From contig NZ_CAXBOD010000001.1 in the NCBI RefSeq assembly GCF_963977235.1, positions 62,001 through 126,000 on the forward strand: a DNA stretch of 64,000 nucleotides, written 5' to 3'. The notes beneath the pieces were generated by a model that was not told the DNA's origin, ran no database searches, and was given only the letters and a program-made list of their open reading frames with translations. The stretch is from Albimonas sp963977235 (GTDB taxonomy: Bacteria > Pseudomonadota > Alphaproteobacteria > Rhodobacterales > Rhodobacteraceae). Positions 25,880 to 34,552 of this stretch are shown one piece after another (positions within the stretch are counted from its first letter, which is position 1; each line of letters starts with the position of its first letter). The translations under genes were made by a program, and so were the position numbers.

Positions 25880-27205
25880 CTACGCCGCCGCGCGCTCCAG
25901 CGAGGGATATCGCAGGAACAGGGTGACGCCGCGGGCCACGAAGAACACCATCAGCGCCGCCCACAGCCCATGCGTGCCCATCAGCGCCGTCAGCACCCAC
26001 CAGGCCGCGAGATACATCGCCAGCGACCAGGCCATGGCGTTGCGCATGTCGCGCGATCGGGTGGCGCCGATGAAGATCCCGTCCAGCATGAAGGCCGGCA
26101 GGCCCACCACAGGGGCCAGGGCGCACCAGGGCAGGAACTCGCGCGCGGCCTCGCGGACCTCCGGCGAGGTGGTCATCAGGTCGATCACCGCCCCGCCCGC
26201 CAGCCAGAACGAGGCCGCCAGCGCCACGACGCAGCCCAGCCCCCAGGCCGAGCTCATCACCGCCGCCCGCCGCAGCTCTCCCGCCCGGCGGGCGCCGAAA
26301 GCTCCGCCGACCAGCGCCTCGGCGGCGAAGGCGAAACCGTCCAGCGCGAAGGCCGAGATCTCGAGGAACTGCATCAGCACCTGATTGGCCGCCAGCGCCA
26401 CGTCGCCATGGTCGGCCGAGCGAAACATGAAGAAGGCGAAGCCGAACTGCAGCATCAGCGAACGCAGCAGGATGTCGCCGTTCACCTGCGCCATCCGCTT
26501 CAGGCGGACGGGATCGAAGACCCGCGCGACATCCTTCCATTGATCGCCGGCGAAAGCCTCGCGGCACATCCACAGGCCCAGGCTCGCGCCGGTGATCTCC
26601 GCGATAAGGGTGGCGATGGCGACGCCCTCGACTCCCCATCCCAGTCCGAGCACGAACCACAGGTCCAGCACCATGTTGACCGCGTTCATCACCAGCTGCA
26701 GGACCATCACCCCGCGGGTGCGCTCCATCGCGATCAGCCAGCCGTTCAGCGCGAAGGTGGCGATGGCGAAAGGCGCCCCCCAGACCCGGATCGCGAGATA
26801 CTCGCGCGCCATCGTCTCGACCTCGGCCGAGGCCGGCGACATCTGGAACGCGAGCCAGAAGACCGGGACCTGGAAGACGATGAAGAACGCCCCGGCGGTC
26901 CCCGCGATCATCAGCGCCCGCATCAGCAGGGCCCCGGTCTCGGCCACATCGCCCGCGCCGCGGGCCTGGGCCACCAGCCCGGTGGTCCCCATCCGCAGGA
27001 AGCCGAAGATCCAGTAGACGAAGGCGAGGATGATCGCCCCCATCCCTACCGCCCCGATCGGCTGGGGCAGGCCCAGCTGTCCGACCACGCCGGTGTCCAC
27101 CGCGCCCAGAATCGGCACGGTGGCGTTCGAGACCATGATCGGGATCGCGATGCGCAGCACCCGCCGGTGGGTCAGCGGCGCGGCCGCCTCGGCCGCCGCC
27201 GCCAT
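25880..27205 (-). CDS. MATE-family efflux transporter (DinF-like)
   Basis: A 441-residue integral membrane protein with about twelve hydrophobic segments. The opening VLRIAIPIMVSNATVPILGAVDT is the MATE signature, with a second half-repeat beginning around RSLMLQFGFAFFMF. It exports cationic compounds using a Na+ or H+ gradient; the substrate is unknown. It starts 1 bp after the thioesterase stop, so it belongs to the same minus-strand operon as the two hotdog genes. Confidence 0.93.
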   Translation of the reverse strand: MAAAAEAAAPLTHRRVLRIAIPIMVSNATVPILGAVDTGVVGQLGLPQPIGAVGMGAIILAFVYWIFGFLRMGTTGLVAQARGAGDVAETGALLMRALMIAGTAGAFFIVFQVPVFWLAFQMSPASAEVETMAREYLAIRVWGAPFAIATFALNGWLIAMERTRGVMVLQLVMNAVNMVLDLWFVLGLGWGVEGVAIATLIAEITGASLGLWMCREAFAGDQWKDVARVFDPVRLKRMAQVNGDILLRSLMLQFGFAFFMFRSADHGDVALAANQVLMQFLEISAFALDGFAFAAEALVGGAFGARRAGELRRAAVMSSAWGLGCVVALAASFWLAGGAVIDLMTTSPEVREAAREFLPWCALAPVVGLPAFMLDGIFIGATRSRDMRNAMAWSLAMYLAAWWVLTALMGTHGLWAALMVFFVARGVTLFLRYPSLERAAA

Positions 27206-27206
27206 C

Positions 27207-27707
27207 TCAGCCCTCCGGCATCAGGAAGTGGCCGACCGCCGAGACGAAGGGCTTCGAGCGCTCCTCCTGCCAGGCCTCGACCGAGACCGAGGCGTAGCGC
27301 CGCCCGGCCCGCCGGATCGTGGCCCGGGCGTAGCTGTCGCGCGCCCCGCCTGCGCGCATGTAGTCGAGGCTGAAGTCGATGGTCTTGGGCAGGGTCGGAT
27401 ACTCGCCCCGCTCGATGGCCGCGGCGGGCTCTCCGCCGGCCTCCATCATCTCCCATACGCGGGTCCAGCCCAGCGTCACCTGCGCGGTGATCTCGAGGAA
27501 GGCCCCGGTGGCGCCGCCGTGCAGCGCGCCCAGGACCGGGTTGCCGATCAATTTTTCCTGGAAGGCCAGCTTGCCGGTCAGCTCGTCGCCCAGCCGCTCG
27601 AAGCCGACGCCCAGCTCGTTGACGAAGGGGACCGCGTGGCTCAGCCCCGCCAGCGCCGCGTCGCGCCGGGCCTCGACCACATGCGCCGGTTCGCGCCTGC
27701 CCGCCAT
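27207..27707 (-). CDS. PaaI-like hotdog thioesterase
   Basis: A 166-residue hotdog-fold acyl-CoA thioesterase. The central helix region LGALHGGATGAFLEITA and the strand TIDFSLDYMRAG match the PaaI family, whose members hydrolyse acyl-CoA thioesters in the cytoplasm. The ATG at 27707 shares one base with the stop of the upstream thioesterase gene (TGATG), so the genes are coupled. The loop between the two conserved parts is longer than usual. Confidence 0.85.
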   Translation of the reverse strand: MAGRREPAHVVEARRDAALAGLSHAVPFVNELGVGFERLGDELTGKLAFQEKLIGNPVLGALHGGATGAFLEITAQVTLGWTRVWEMMEAGGEPAAAIERGEYPTLPKTIDFSLDYMRAGGARDSYARATIRRAGRRYASVSVEAWQEERSKPFVSAVGHFLMPEG

Positions 27708-28204
27708 CACGCGCCCTCCTTCTTGGGCTGATCCTTGGGCCGGGGCCGCTCGATGGTGAAGCTGCCCGTGGCGGTGGCCACCGGCTCGGGCCGGGCGCCG
27801 TCATGGGCCTCGACCCGCACGAAGGCCACATGGCGGGTGGCGCGGTGACACTCGGCGGTGGCGATCACGTCGCGCCCCGGCTCGGCGCCGCGCATGTAGT
27901 CGATGCGCAGGCTGATGGTGGCCGTGGCGATCGCGCCGGTGGGATGGGACATCACCGCCGCCCCGCCGCAGGCGTCCAGCAGGGCGGTCAGCACGCCGCC
28001 ATGCAGGACGCCCGTGGAGGGGTCTCCCACCCAGCGGGAATCATAAGGCAGCCTCAGCTGCGCGCGGGCCGGCTCGATATGCTCCAGCGTGATGCCCAGT
28101 TCGGCGTTCCAGCGCACCTGCGCCATGAAATGCCGCCCCAACTCCAGCTTTTGGGCCTCGGACATGCCTGAAACGTCGGGTCTTTCGGTCATCCGATCGG
28201 TCAT
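27707..28204 (-). CDS. PaaI-like hotdog thioesterase
   Basis: A 165-residue hotdog protein with the family motif DPSTGVLHGGVLTALLDACGG and the strand TISLRIDYMRGA. It shares its stop with the start of the next hotdog gene, so the two paralogues probably act together as a pair of acyl-CoA thioesterases. The start is uncertain: ATGs at 28204, 28192 and 28165 are in frame; GGGGGAGG lies 11 nt before the first. It is divergent from the MerR regulator. Confidence 0.82.
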   Translation of the reverse strand: MTDRMTERPDVSGMSEAQKLELGRHFMAQVRWNAELGITLEHIEPARAQLRLPYDSRWVGDPSTGVLHGGVLTALLDACGGAAVMSHPTGAIATATISLRIDYMRGAEPGRDVIATAECHRATRHVAFVRVEAHDGARPEPVATATGSFTIERPRPKDQPKKEGA

Positions 28205-28447
28205 CCGGGTCCGGGCCTCCCCCAAGGTGCGGCGGTTGCGCGCGTCGCGGTTGCATCGCAACAAGGCGTAACGATCTAGCCCGAGCCGACGCAGCGGTAA
28301 ATGGCGCCGCTGCGGCGCCCGGACGCGGCGTCCGTAGGCCATCTTGCAAAAGAATGGCAACCTTATTACGTCAGCGTCAACTCGAGCCATCCCGGGCTTT
28401 GCCGGCGTCCCTGTGCCGAGGCGCGTCGTGTCGAGTGGAGAGAAAAC
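28205..28447. promoter_or_regulatory. Divergent promoter region, thioesterase operon / MerR gene
   Basis: A 243-bp region between divergent starts. TTGC-N9-GCAA (28344-28360) and a TTACGTCAGCGTCAA string (28366-28380) are the only operator-like elements seen. The second resembles ACGT-containing sites reported for LiuR-type MerR regulators only loosely. Confidence 0.35.
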
Positions 28448-28849
28448 GTGAGCGAAGAAACCTACACCACGATATCCGAAATGTGCGCCGAGTTCGGCGT
28501 CACCCCCCGCACGCTGCGCTTCTATGAGTACAAGGAGCTGCTTCAGCCCAAGCGCGAGGGCCAGAAGCGCCTGTTCACCAAGCGCGACAAGGGCCGTCTC
28601 AAGCTGATCCTCCAGGGCAAGCGCTTCGGCTTCTCGCTGGACGAGATCCGTGAGCTGCTGGACCTGTATTACATCGGCGACCAGCGCGTGACCCAGGTGG
28701 CCCGCACCTACGAGCGCGCCGAGATCCGTCTCGCCGCGATGAAGGAGCAGCGCGCCGAGCTCGACTCCGCCATCTCCGACCTCGAGGCCGAGATGGACAA
28801 GTCGCGCCACTACCTGGCCGAGCACGGCGCCCGCGAGGCCGCCGAGTAA
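28448..28849 (+). CDS. MerR-family transcriptional regulator
   Basis: A 133-residue regulator starting at GTG 28448 after GGAGAG. The winged helix-turn-helix is in TISEMCAEFGVTPRTLRFYE, followed by LLQPKREGQKRLF, and the dimerising coiled coil covers about residues 78-125. No cysteine metal-binding loop is present, so it is not a metal sensor. Members of this branch often control acyl-CoA catabolism; the beta-oxidation genes 1 kb downstream and the divergent thioesterases are plausible targets. A canonical terminator follows. Confidence 0.9.
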   Translation: MSEETYTTISEMCAEFGVTPRTLRFYEYKELLQPKREGQKRLFTKRDKGRLKLILQGKRFGFSLDEIRELLDLYYIGDQRVTQVARTYERAEIRLAAMKEQRAELDSAISDLEAEMDKSRHYLAEHGAREAAE

Positions 28850-28878
28850 GCCGTTCCGCATCGGCGGACGATATCAGG

Positions 28879-28908
28879 CCCGGGGGCGCGTCCCCCGGGT
28901 CTTTTTTT
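28879..28908 (+). terminator. Rho-independent terminator of the MerR gene
   Basis: Arms CCCGGGGG and CCCCCGGG with loop CGCGT are followed by TCTTTTTTT. This is one of the two textbook hairpin-plus-U-tract terminators in the window. Confidence 0.92.
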
Positions 28909-29064
28909 GTCCTCGGCCTGGCGCAGCGCCTCGCCGAAGCGGCGGTCGCCCTCGACGCCCCTGCGAGCGGAAACGGTGGCGGCCTGGGCTGCGGCCGGCC
29001 ATACTCGGGGGGGCGGCTGGGAGATCTTCGACGGCCGCCGGTTCGCGGACAGGAGACAAGCATC

Positions 29065-29268
29065 ATGACCGAGAAGGTCAAAGGCCCCGCATCCTATTTC
29101 CCCTCGATCGAAGCGAAATACGGCCGCCCGATCGCGGAGTGGAAGGACCTGATCCGCTCCCGCCCCGACCTGAAGCATATGGAGCTGGTCGCCTGGCTGA
29201 AGCAGGATCATGGGCTGGGCCACGGACACGCCAACGCCCTGGTCGCCGATACGCTGAAAGGCAAGTGA
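29065..29268 (+). CDS. DUF4287-domain protein
   Basis: A 67-residue cytoplasmic protein consisting of a DUF4287 domain: GPASYFPSIEAKYGRPIAEW, then MELVAWLKQDHGLGHGHANA. Function is unknown. The ATG at 29065 has AGGAG about 9 nt upstream. It stands alone between the MerR terminator and the beta-oxidation cluster. Confidence 0.88.
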   Translation: MTEKVKGPASYFPSIEAKYGRPIAEWKDLIRSRPDLKHMELVAWLKQDHGLGHGHANALVADTLKGK

Positions 29269-29512
29269 TCGCAGAGGCCTGACGACGGGCAAGCGAGCGC
29301 CCCCCCGGATCCGTTGCCGGCGGCCTCGCGCGCCGAGCCCTCGTCCCCGAGCTCCGCTTCCGGACCCCGCGCCGCACCCGCTGACGCCACGATCCCCCTT
29401 TACGCGCACGTCAACTTCCCCCATATCCCTCGCGAAGGGGCCCCTCTCGGCCCTATATGGTTTTCGGACGATGGCGCAGACGCGCCGCGCTCGCCCTTGG
29501 GAGGACGATCGA

Positions 29513-31291
29513 ATGCCCACCTACACGCCGCCGCTCCGCGACATGGCCTTCGTGCTGCATGAGACGCTGAAGGTGCAGGACCAGCCCGTCGAAGGCTACT
29601 CCGAGCTCGACGCCGACTTCACCGCCGCCATCCTCGAGGAGGCGGGCAAGATCGCCCGCGACGTGCTCGCGCCCGTCAACCTCTCGGGCGACCGGCAGGG
29701 CTGCACGCTCGAGAACGGCGTCGTCCGCGCGCCCGATGGCTTCAAGGAGGCCTTCGATACGCTGCGCGAGGGCGGCTGGACGGGGCTCGACTGCGATCCC
29801 GAGTACGGCGGCCAGGGCATGCCCTATGTGCTCGCCACCGCGGTCGGCGAGATGCACTGCGCCGCGAACATGGCGCTGATGATGTATCCGGGCCTGACCC
29901 ACGGCGCCTATTCGGCGATCCACGCCCACGGCTCGGACGAGCAGAAGCAGACCTATCTGCCGAAGATGGTGACCGGCGAGTGGACCGGCACCATGAACCT
30001 GACCGAGCCCCACTGCGGCACCGACCTCGGCCTGCTGCGCACCAAGGCCGAGCCGCAGGACGACGGGTCCTACAAGATCTCCGGCCAGAAGATCTTCATC
30101 TCGGCCGGCGAGCACGACATGGCCGACAACATCGTCCACCTGGTGCTGGCCAAGATCCCCGGGGGCCCCGAGGGCGTGAAGGGCATCAGCCTGTTCATCG
30201 TGCCCAAGTTCATGGTCAACGAGGACGGGACCTTGGGCGAGCGCAACGGGGTGGCCTGCGGCAACCTCGAAGAGAAGATGGGCATCCACGGCAACGCCAC
30301 CTGCGTGATGAACTACGACGAGGCGACCGGCTTCCTGGTGGGCGAGGCGCACAAGGGCCTGCGCGCCATGTTCACGATGATGAACGAGGCCCGCATCGGC
30401 GTCGGCCTGCAGGGCCTCAGCCAGGCCGTCGTCGCCTACCAGAACGCGGTGGAATACGCCCAGGACCGCATCCAGGGCCGCGCCGTCACCGGCCCTGCCG
30501 CGCCCGAGAAGGCCGCCGACCCTATCATCGTGCACCCCGACGTGCGCCGGATGCTGATGGACCAGAAAGCCTTCGTCGAGGGCGGCCGGATGTTCGTCCT
30601 GTGGGCCGCCAACCTGATCGACCGCTCGCACCGCGCGGGGGATGCGGAGGCCGAGGGGCTGGTCTCGCTGATGACCCCCGTCGTGAAGGGTTTCCTGACC
30701 GACAAGGGCTACGCCTGCGCCACCCAGGCCCAGCAGGTCTACGGCGGGCATGGCTACATCGAGGAATGGGGCATGTCGCAGTTCGTGCGCGACGCCCGCA
30801 TCGCCATGATCTACGAGGGCGCGAACGGCATCCAGGCGCTGGACCTGGTGGGCCGCAAGCTGGCCGCGAACGGCGGCAAGCCCGCCATGGCCTTCTTCGA
30901 GATGGTGAAGAGCTTCTGCAAGGCCGAGGAAGGCAACGAGGAGCTGAAGAAGGACTTCCTCGACCCGCTCAAGGCGGCGTCGAAGGATCTTCAGGCGGCG
31001 GCGATGTTCTTCATGCAGAACGGCATGAAGAACCCCAACGCGGCGCTGGCGGGGTCGACCGACTTCATGCACCTGTTCGGCCACGTCTGCCTCGGCTTCG
31101 CCTGGGCGCAGATGGCCAAGGCCTCGCATGAGGCGCTGGCGGCGGGCGCCTCGGACGAGGACTTCTACCGCAACAAGATCCGCACCGGGCGCTACTACAT
31201 GTCCCGCCTGCTGCCGGAGACCGGCCTGCACCTCGCCCGCATCCAGTCCGGCCCCGAGCCGGTGATGGACCTCGCCGCCGAGGCGTTCTGA
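29513..31291 (+). CDS. Acyl-CoA dehydrogenase, large (DmdC/FadE-like) form
   Basis: A 592-residue flavoprotein. The N-terminal domain is followed by MNLTEPHCGTDLGLLRTKA (FAD/substrate segment), KISGQKIFISAGEH, and the C-terminal helical domain with QVYGGHGYIEEWGMSQ and IYEGANGIQALDLVGRK, whose glutamate is the likely catalytic base. About 180 extra C-terminal residues mark the long subgroup that includes 3-methylmercaptopropionyl-CoA dehydrogenase DmdC. It passes electrons to ETF. It heads the beta-oxidation cluster; the ATG at 29513 follows GGGAGG. Substrate chain cannot be assigned. Confidence 0.92.
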   Translation: MPTYTPPLRDMAFVLHETLKVQDQPVEGYSELDADFTAAILEEAGKIARDVLAPVNLSGDRQGCTLENGVVRAPDGFKEAFDTLREGGWTGLDCDPEYGGQGMPYVLATAVGEMHCAANMALMMYPGLTHGAYSAIHAHGSDEQKQTYLPKMVTGEWTGTMNLTEPHCGTDLGLLRTKAEPQDDGSYKISGQKIFISAGEHDMADNIVHLVLAKIPGGPEGVKGISLFIVPKFMVNEDGTLGERNGVACGNLEEKMGIHGNATCVMNYDEATGFLVGEAHKGLRAMFTMMNEARIGVGLQGLSQAVVAYQNAVEYAQDRIQGRAVTGPAAPEKAADPIIVHPDVRRMLMDQKAFVEGGRMFVLWAANLIDRSHRAGDAEAEGLVSLMTPVVKGFLTDKGYACATQAQQVYGGHGYIEEWGMSQFVRDARIAMIYEGANGIQALDLVGRKLAANGGKPAMAFFEMVKSFCKAEEGNEELKKDFLDPLKAASKDLQAAAMFFMQNGMKNPNAALAGSTDFMHLFGHVCLGFAWAQMAKASHEALAAGASDEDFYRNKIRTGRYYMSRLLPETGLHLARIQSGPEPVMDLAAEAF

Positions 31292-31297
31292 TCTCCC

Positions 31298-31331
31298 GCC
31301 GAGGGGCGCTTGACGTCAAGCGCCCCTCGGC
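31298..31331 (+). terminator. Perfect 34-bp palindrome after the first acyl-CoA dehydrogenase
   Basis: Arms GCCGAGGGGCGCTTGAC and GTCAAGCGCCCCTCGGC meet with no spacer. The palindrome begins 6 bp after the stop. No U-tract follows. It may terminate or stabilise the upstream mRNA. Confidence 0.6.
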
Positions 31332-31355
31332 CAAGCATCCCCGCGCCCCGACCCG

Positions 31356-31373
31356 GCCGACCGGCCGGTCGGC
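31356..31373. promoter_or_regulatory. 18-bp operator-like palindrome upstream of the second acyl-CoA dehydrogenase
   Basis: GCCGACCGGCCGGTCGGC is a perfect palindrome ending 31 bp before the ATG at 31405. Its size and place suit a TetR- or GntR-type repressor site. A related sequence, ACCGGCCGGCCGGT, lies at 19003-19016 beside ccr. Confidence 0.45.
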
Positions 31374-31404
31374 AACGACGATGCGGGACCAAAGGGAGAC
31401 CCGA

Positions 31405-32559
31405 ATGACCGCCCCCATGCTGAAATCCGCCTGGATGACCGAAGAGCACGAGATGCTCGAGGACATGACCGAGCGCTACGCGGCCGACCGCTGGACCCCC
31501 AACCTCGCCCGCTGGCGCGAGCAGGGGATGATCGACCGCGAGGCCTGGAACGAGGCGGGCGAGGCCGGGCTGCTGCTCGCCTCGATCCCCGAGGAATACG
31601 GCGGCGCCGGCGGCGACTTCGGGCACGAGGCGGTGATCCACATGGTCGCCGCCAAGCGGAATTTCTCGAGCTGGGGCATCGGCGTCCACTCGGCCATCGT
31701 CGCCCACTACCTGCTGACCTACGGCTCCGAGGAGCAGAAGGCCAAGTGGCTGCCGAAGATGGCCTCGGGCGAGATGGTGGCCGCCATCGGGATGACCGAG
31801 CCGGGCACCGGCTCCGACCTCCAGCGCATCCGCACCCGGGCCGACAAGGACGGGAACGGGTATAAAATCAACGGCTCCAAGACCTTCATCACCAACGGCC
31901 AGCACGCCGACCTGATCCTGCTGGCCTGCAAGACCGATCCCAGCCAGGGCGCCAAGGGCGTCAGCCTGATCGTGGTGGAGACGCAAGGCGCCGAGGGCTT
32001 CCGCCGGGGCCGCAACCTCGACAAGGCCGGGATGCACGCCGCCGACACCTCGGAGCTGTTCTTCGACGACGTCTCGGTGCCGCCCGAGAACCTGCTGGGC
32101 GGGCAGGAGGGCCGCGGCTTCTACCAGATGATGGAGCAGCTGCCCCAGGAGCGCCTGTCGATCGGCGCCACCGCCATCGGCGCCATCGAGGGCGCCGTGG
32201 AGCTCGCCATCGCCTACGCCAAGGAGCGCGAGGCCTTCGGCCGGCCGATCATCAAGAACCAGGCGCTCGCCCACAAGCTGGCCGAGTGCAAGACCGAGGC
32301 CGTGGTCGCCCGCGCCTTCTTCGACAGCTGCACGGTGGCGCATCTGAACGGCGCCCTGACCGTCGAGGCGGCGGCGATGCAGAAATACTGGCTGACCGAT
32401 CTGCAGGGGAAGGTGATCGACGCCTGCCAGCAGGTCTTCGGCGGCTACGGCTACATGATGGAATATCCCATCGCCGAGATGTGGCAGGACGCCCGCGTCC
32501 AGCGGATCTACGGCGGCACCAACGAAATCATGAAGGAGCTGATCTCGCGGTCCCTCTAA
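31405..32559 (+). CDS. Acyl-CoA dehydrogenase, long-chain (LCAD)-like
   Basis: A 384-residue acyl-CoA dehydrogenase of normal length. Visible signatures are GMTEPGTGSDLQRIRTRA, GSKTFITNGQHADL, QVFGGYGYMMEYPI and RIYGGTNEIMKELI. The last motif has glycine where short- and medium-chain enzymes carry the catalytic glutamate (YEGT). This is the LCAD pattern, in which the base sits on another helix, here probably the glutamate of LPQERLSIGA. It feeds electrons to ETF. The start at 31405 has GGGAG upstream. Confidence 0.92.
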   Translation: MTAPMLKSAWMTEEHEMLEDMTERYAADRWTPNLARWREQGMIDREAWNEAGEAGLLLASIPEEYGGAGGDFGHEAVIHMVAAKRNFSSWGIGVHSAIVAHYLLTYGSEEQKAKWLPKMASGEMVAAIGMTEPGTGSDLQRIRTRADKDGNGYKINGSKTFITNGQHADLILLACKTDPSQGAKGVSLIVVETQGAEGFRRGRNLDKAGMHAADTSELFFDDVSVPPENLLGGQEGRGFYQMMEQLPQERLSIGATAIGAIEGAVELAIAYAKEREAFGRPIIKNQALAHKLAECKTEAVVARAFFDSCTVAHLNGALTVEAAAMQKYWLTDLQGKVIDACQQVFGGYGYMMEYPIAEMWQDARVQRIYGGTNEIMKELISRSL

Positions 32560-32629
32560 GGTTCCGCGCACGACCGCTTCGCGACCCCTGGGCCAACCGG
32601 GGGCGCCTTTCCACAGGAAGGAATTCCAA

Positions 32630-33256
32630 ATGCCCGCCTACAAGCTCACCTGCTTCGGCCAGTCCGGCAACGCCTTCAAGCCCGCGCTCTACCTCGCCCT
32701 CTCGGGGACGGAGTGGGAGCCGGTGTTCATCAACTTCTTCAAGGGCGAGCAGAAGTCCGACGAATACCTCGCCAAGAACGACCAGGCGCAGGTGCCGATC
32801 CTGGAGCATGGAGACGTGACCATCGCCCAGTCGGCGGTGATCCTCGACTACCTCGCCAAGCAGATCGGCCAGTTCGACGGCAAGGACGAGGCCGAGCGGC
32901 GCGAGATCTGGAAATGGGTGATGTGGGACAACTACTCCTTCACCTCGATGTTCGCGCCCTATCGGTTCTTCGCGAACTTCGTGCCGGAAGAGAAACGCGA
33001 CCCCGGCGCCATGGCCTTCATGGACATGCGCATGAAGAACGCCCTCAAGACCTTCGAGTCCCACATGCAGGGGCGCGAGTGGGTGGCGCTGGATCGCCCG
33101 ACGCTCGCCGACATCTCCATCGCCGGCTACTGCTATTACGGCGAGGAGGTCCCCTTCGACTTCGCCGACTACCCGGCGGTCGCCGCCTGGAAGGACCGGC
33201 TCGCGGCCCTTCCCGGCTTCGTTCCCCCTTACGAGCTGATGCCCACCAAGGGCTGA
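32630..33256 (+). CDS. Glutathione S-transferase family protein
   Basis: A 208-residue GST-fold protein. The thioredoxin-like N-domain contains QVPILEHGDVTIAQSAVILDYLA, where the S in AQSAVI is the usual glutathione gamma-glutamyl contact. The C-domain ends with RPTLADISIAGYCYYGEEV. An N-terminal serine in FGQSGNAFKPALYL may serve as the thiol-activating residue. It lies 70 bp after the dehydrogenase inside the beta-oxidation cluster; the role there is unknown. AGGAAGGA precedes the ATG. Confidence 0.88.
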   Translation: MPAYKLTCFGQSGNAFKPALYLALSGTEWEPVFINFFKGEQKSDEYLAKNDQAQVPILEHGDVTIAQSAVILDYLAKQIGQFDGKDEAERREIWKWVMWDNYSFTSMFAPYRFFANFVPEEKRDPGAMAFMDMRMKNALKTFESHMQGREWVALDRPTLADISIAGYCYYGEEVPFDFADYPAVAAWKDRLAALPGFVPPYELMPTKG

Positions 33257-33262
33257 GCTCCC

Positions 33263-33288
33263 GGCCGCGCGCCCCCCGGCGCGCGGCC
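33263..33288 (+). terminator. Hairpin after the GST gene
   Basis: Perfect 11-bp arms GGCCGCGCGCC and GGCGCGCGGCC with loop CCCC, starting 6 bp after the GST stop. No U-tract. It may divide the cluster into two transcripts. Confidence 0.6.
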
Positions 33289-33336
33289 CGCTCCACCCCC
33301 CCTCAAGCGGACGACAGGCCGCGAAAGGACCCCACG

Positions 33337-34548
33337 ATGACCGAAGCCTATATCTACGACGCCGTGCGCACGCCGCGAGGCAAGGGCCGCAAGGACGGCG
33401 CCCTGCACGAGGTCACCTCGGTGCGCCTCTCCGCCGAGACGCTCAACGAGCTGAAGCGGCGCAACGACCTCGACACCACGCTGGTCGAGGACGTGATCTG
33501 GGGCAACGTCACCCAGGTGATGGAGCAGGGGGCCTGCCTCGCCCGCTCCGCGGTCCTTTACGCCGGCTGGGACGAGCGGACGCCGGGCCTCGCCATCAAC
33601 CGCTTCTGCGCCTCGGGCATGGAGGCGGTGAACCTCGCCGCCAACCAGGTGAAGGGCGGCGCGGGCGACCTCTACGTGGCCGGCGGCGTCGAGATGATGT
33701 CCCGCGTGCCGATGGGCTCGGATGGGGCGGCCATCGCGGCGGATCCGACGCTGGCCATGCAGTCCTATTTCGTGCCCCAGGGCATCGGCGCGGACATCAT
33801 CGCCACGAAATACGGCTTCTCGCGCGACGACGTCGACGCCTACGCGGTCGAGTCCCAGAAGCGCGCCGCCCAGGCGATGGCCGAGGGGCGCTTCGACAAG
33901 TCCGTGATGACGGTGCGCGACCAGAACGGCCTGCCGATCCTCTCGAAGGACGAATACCCCCGCCCCGGCACCGACATGCAGTCGCTGGGGGCCCTGCGCG
34001 CGGCTTTCGAGGCGATGGGCACGATGATGCCCGGCTTCGACAACGTCGCGAAGCTGAAATACCCCGAGCTGGAGCGCATCGAGCACGTCCACCACGCCGG
34101 CAACTCCTCGGGCATCGTCGACGGCGCCACGGCCGTCCTGATCGGCTCGAAGGAGGCCGGCGAGAAGCTGGGGCTGAAGCCGCGCGCGAAGATCCGCACG
34201 GGGGTGAAGGTCGGCTCCGATCCCACGATCATGCTCACCGGGCCGGTGCCGGCGACCGAGAAGGCGCTGGCGGCAGCGGGGATGTCGATCTCCGACATCG
34301 ACCTCTTCGAGGTGAACGAGGCCTTCGCCTCGGTGGTGCTGCGCTTCATGCAGGCCTTCGACGTCGACCACTCCAAGGTCAACGTCAACGGCGGCGCCAT
34401 CGCGCTGGGCCACCCGCTGGGGGCCACCGGGGCGATGATCATCGGAACCGCGCTGGACGAGCTGGAACGCACCGGCCAGGGCACGGCGCTCGCCACCCTC
34501 TGCGTCGCGTCGGGCATGGGCGCCGCCACGATCATCGAGCGGGTCTGA
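33337..34548 (+). CDS. Acetyl-CoA acyltransferase (thiolase)
   Basis: A 403-residue thiolase performing the last step of beta-oxidation (3-ketoacyl-CoA plus CoA to acetyl-CoA and shortened acyl-CoA). The acyl-enzyme cysteine is in NRFCASGMEAVN, the active-site asparagine region is VNEAFASVV, the histidine is in GGAIALGHPLGATGA and the second cysteine is in LCVASGMG. The ATG at 33337 is preceded by AAAGGA. It forms a degradative set with the FadJ-like gene, separated only by a cupin gene. Confidence 0.95.
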   Translation: MTEAYIYDAVRTPRGKGRKDGALHEVTSVRLSAETLNELKRRNDLDTTLVEDVIWGNVTQVMEQGACLARSAVLYAGWDERTPGLAINRFCASGMEAVNLAANQVKGGAGDLYVAGGVEMMSRVPMGSDGAAIAADPTLAMQSYFVPQGIGADIIATKYGFSRDDVDAYAVESQKRAAQAMAEGRFDKSVMTVRDQNGLPILSKDEYPRPGTDMQSLGALRAAFEAMGTMMPGFDNVAKLKYPELERIEHVHHAGNSSGIVDGATAVLIGSKEAGEKLGLKPRAKIRTGVKVGSDPTIMLTGPVPATEKALAAAGMSISDIDLFEVNEAFASVVLRFMQAFDVDHSKVNVNGGAIALGHPLGATGAMIIGTALDELERTGQGTALATLCVASGMGAATIIERV

Positions 34549-34552
34549 GCCC

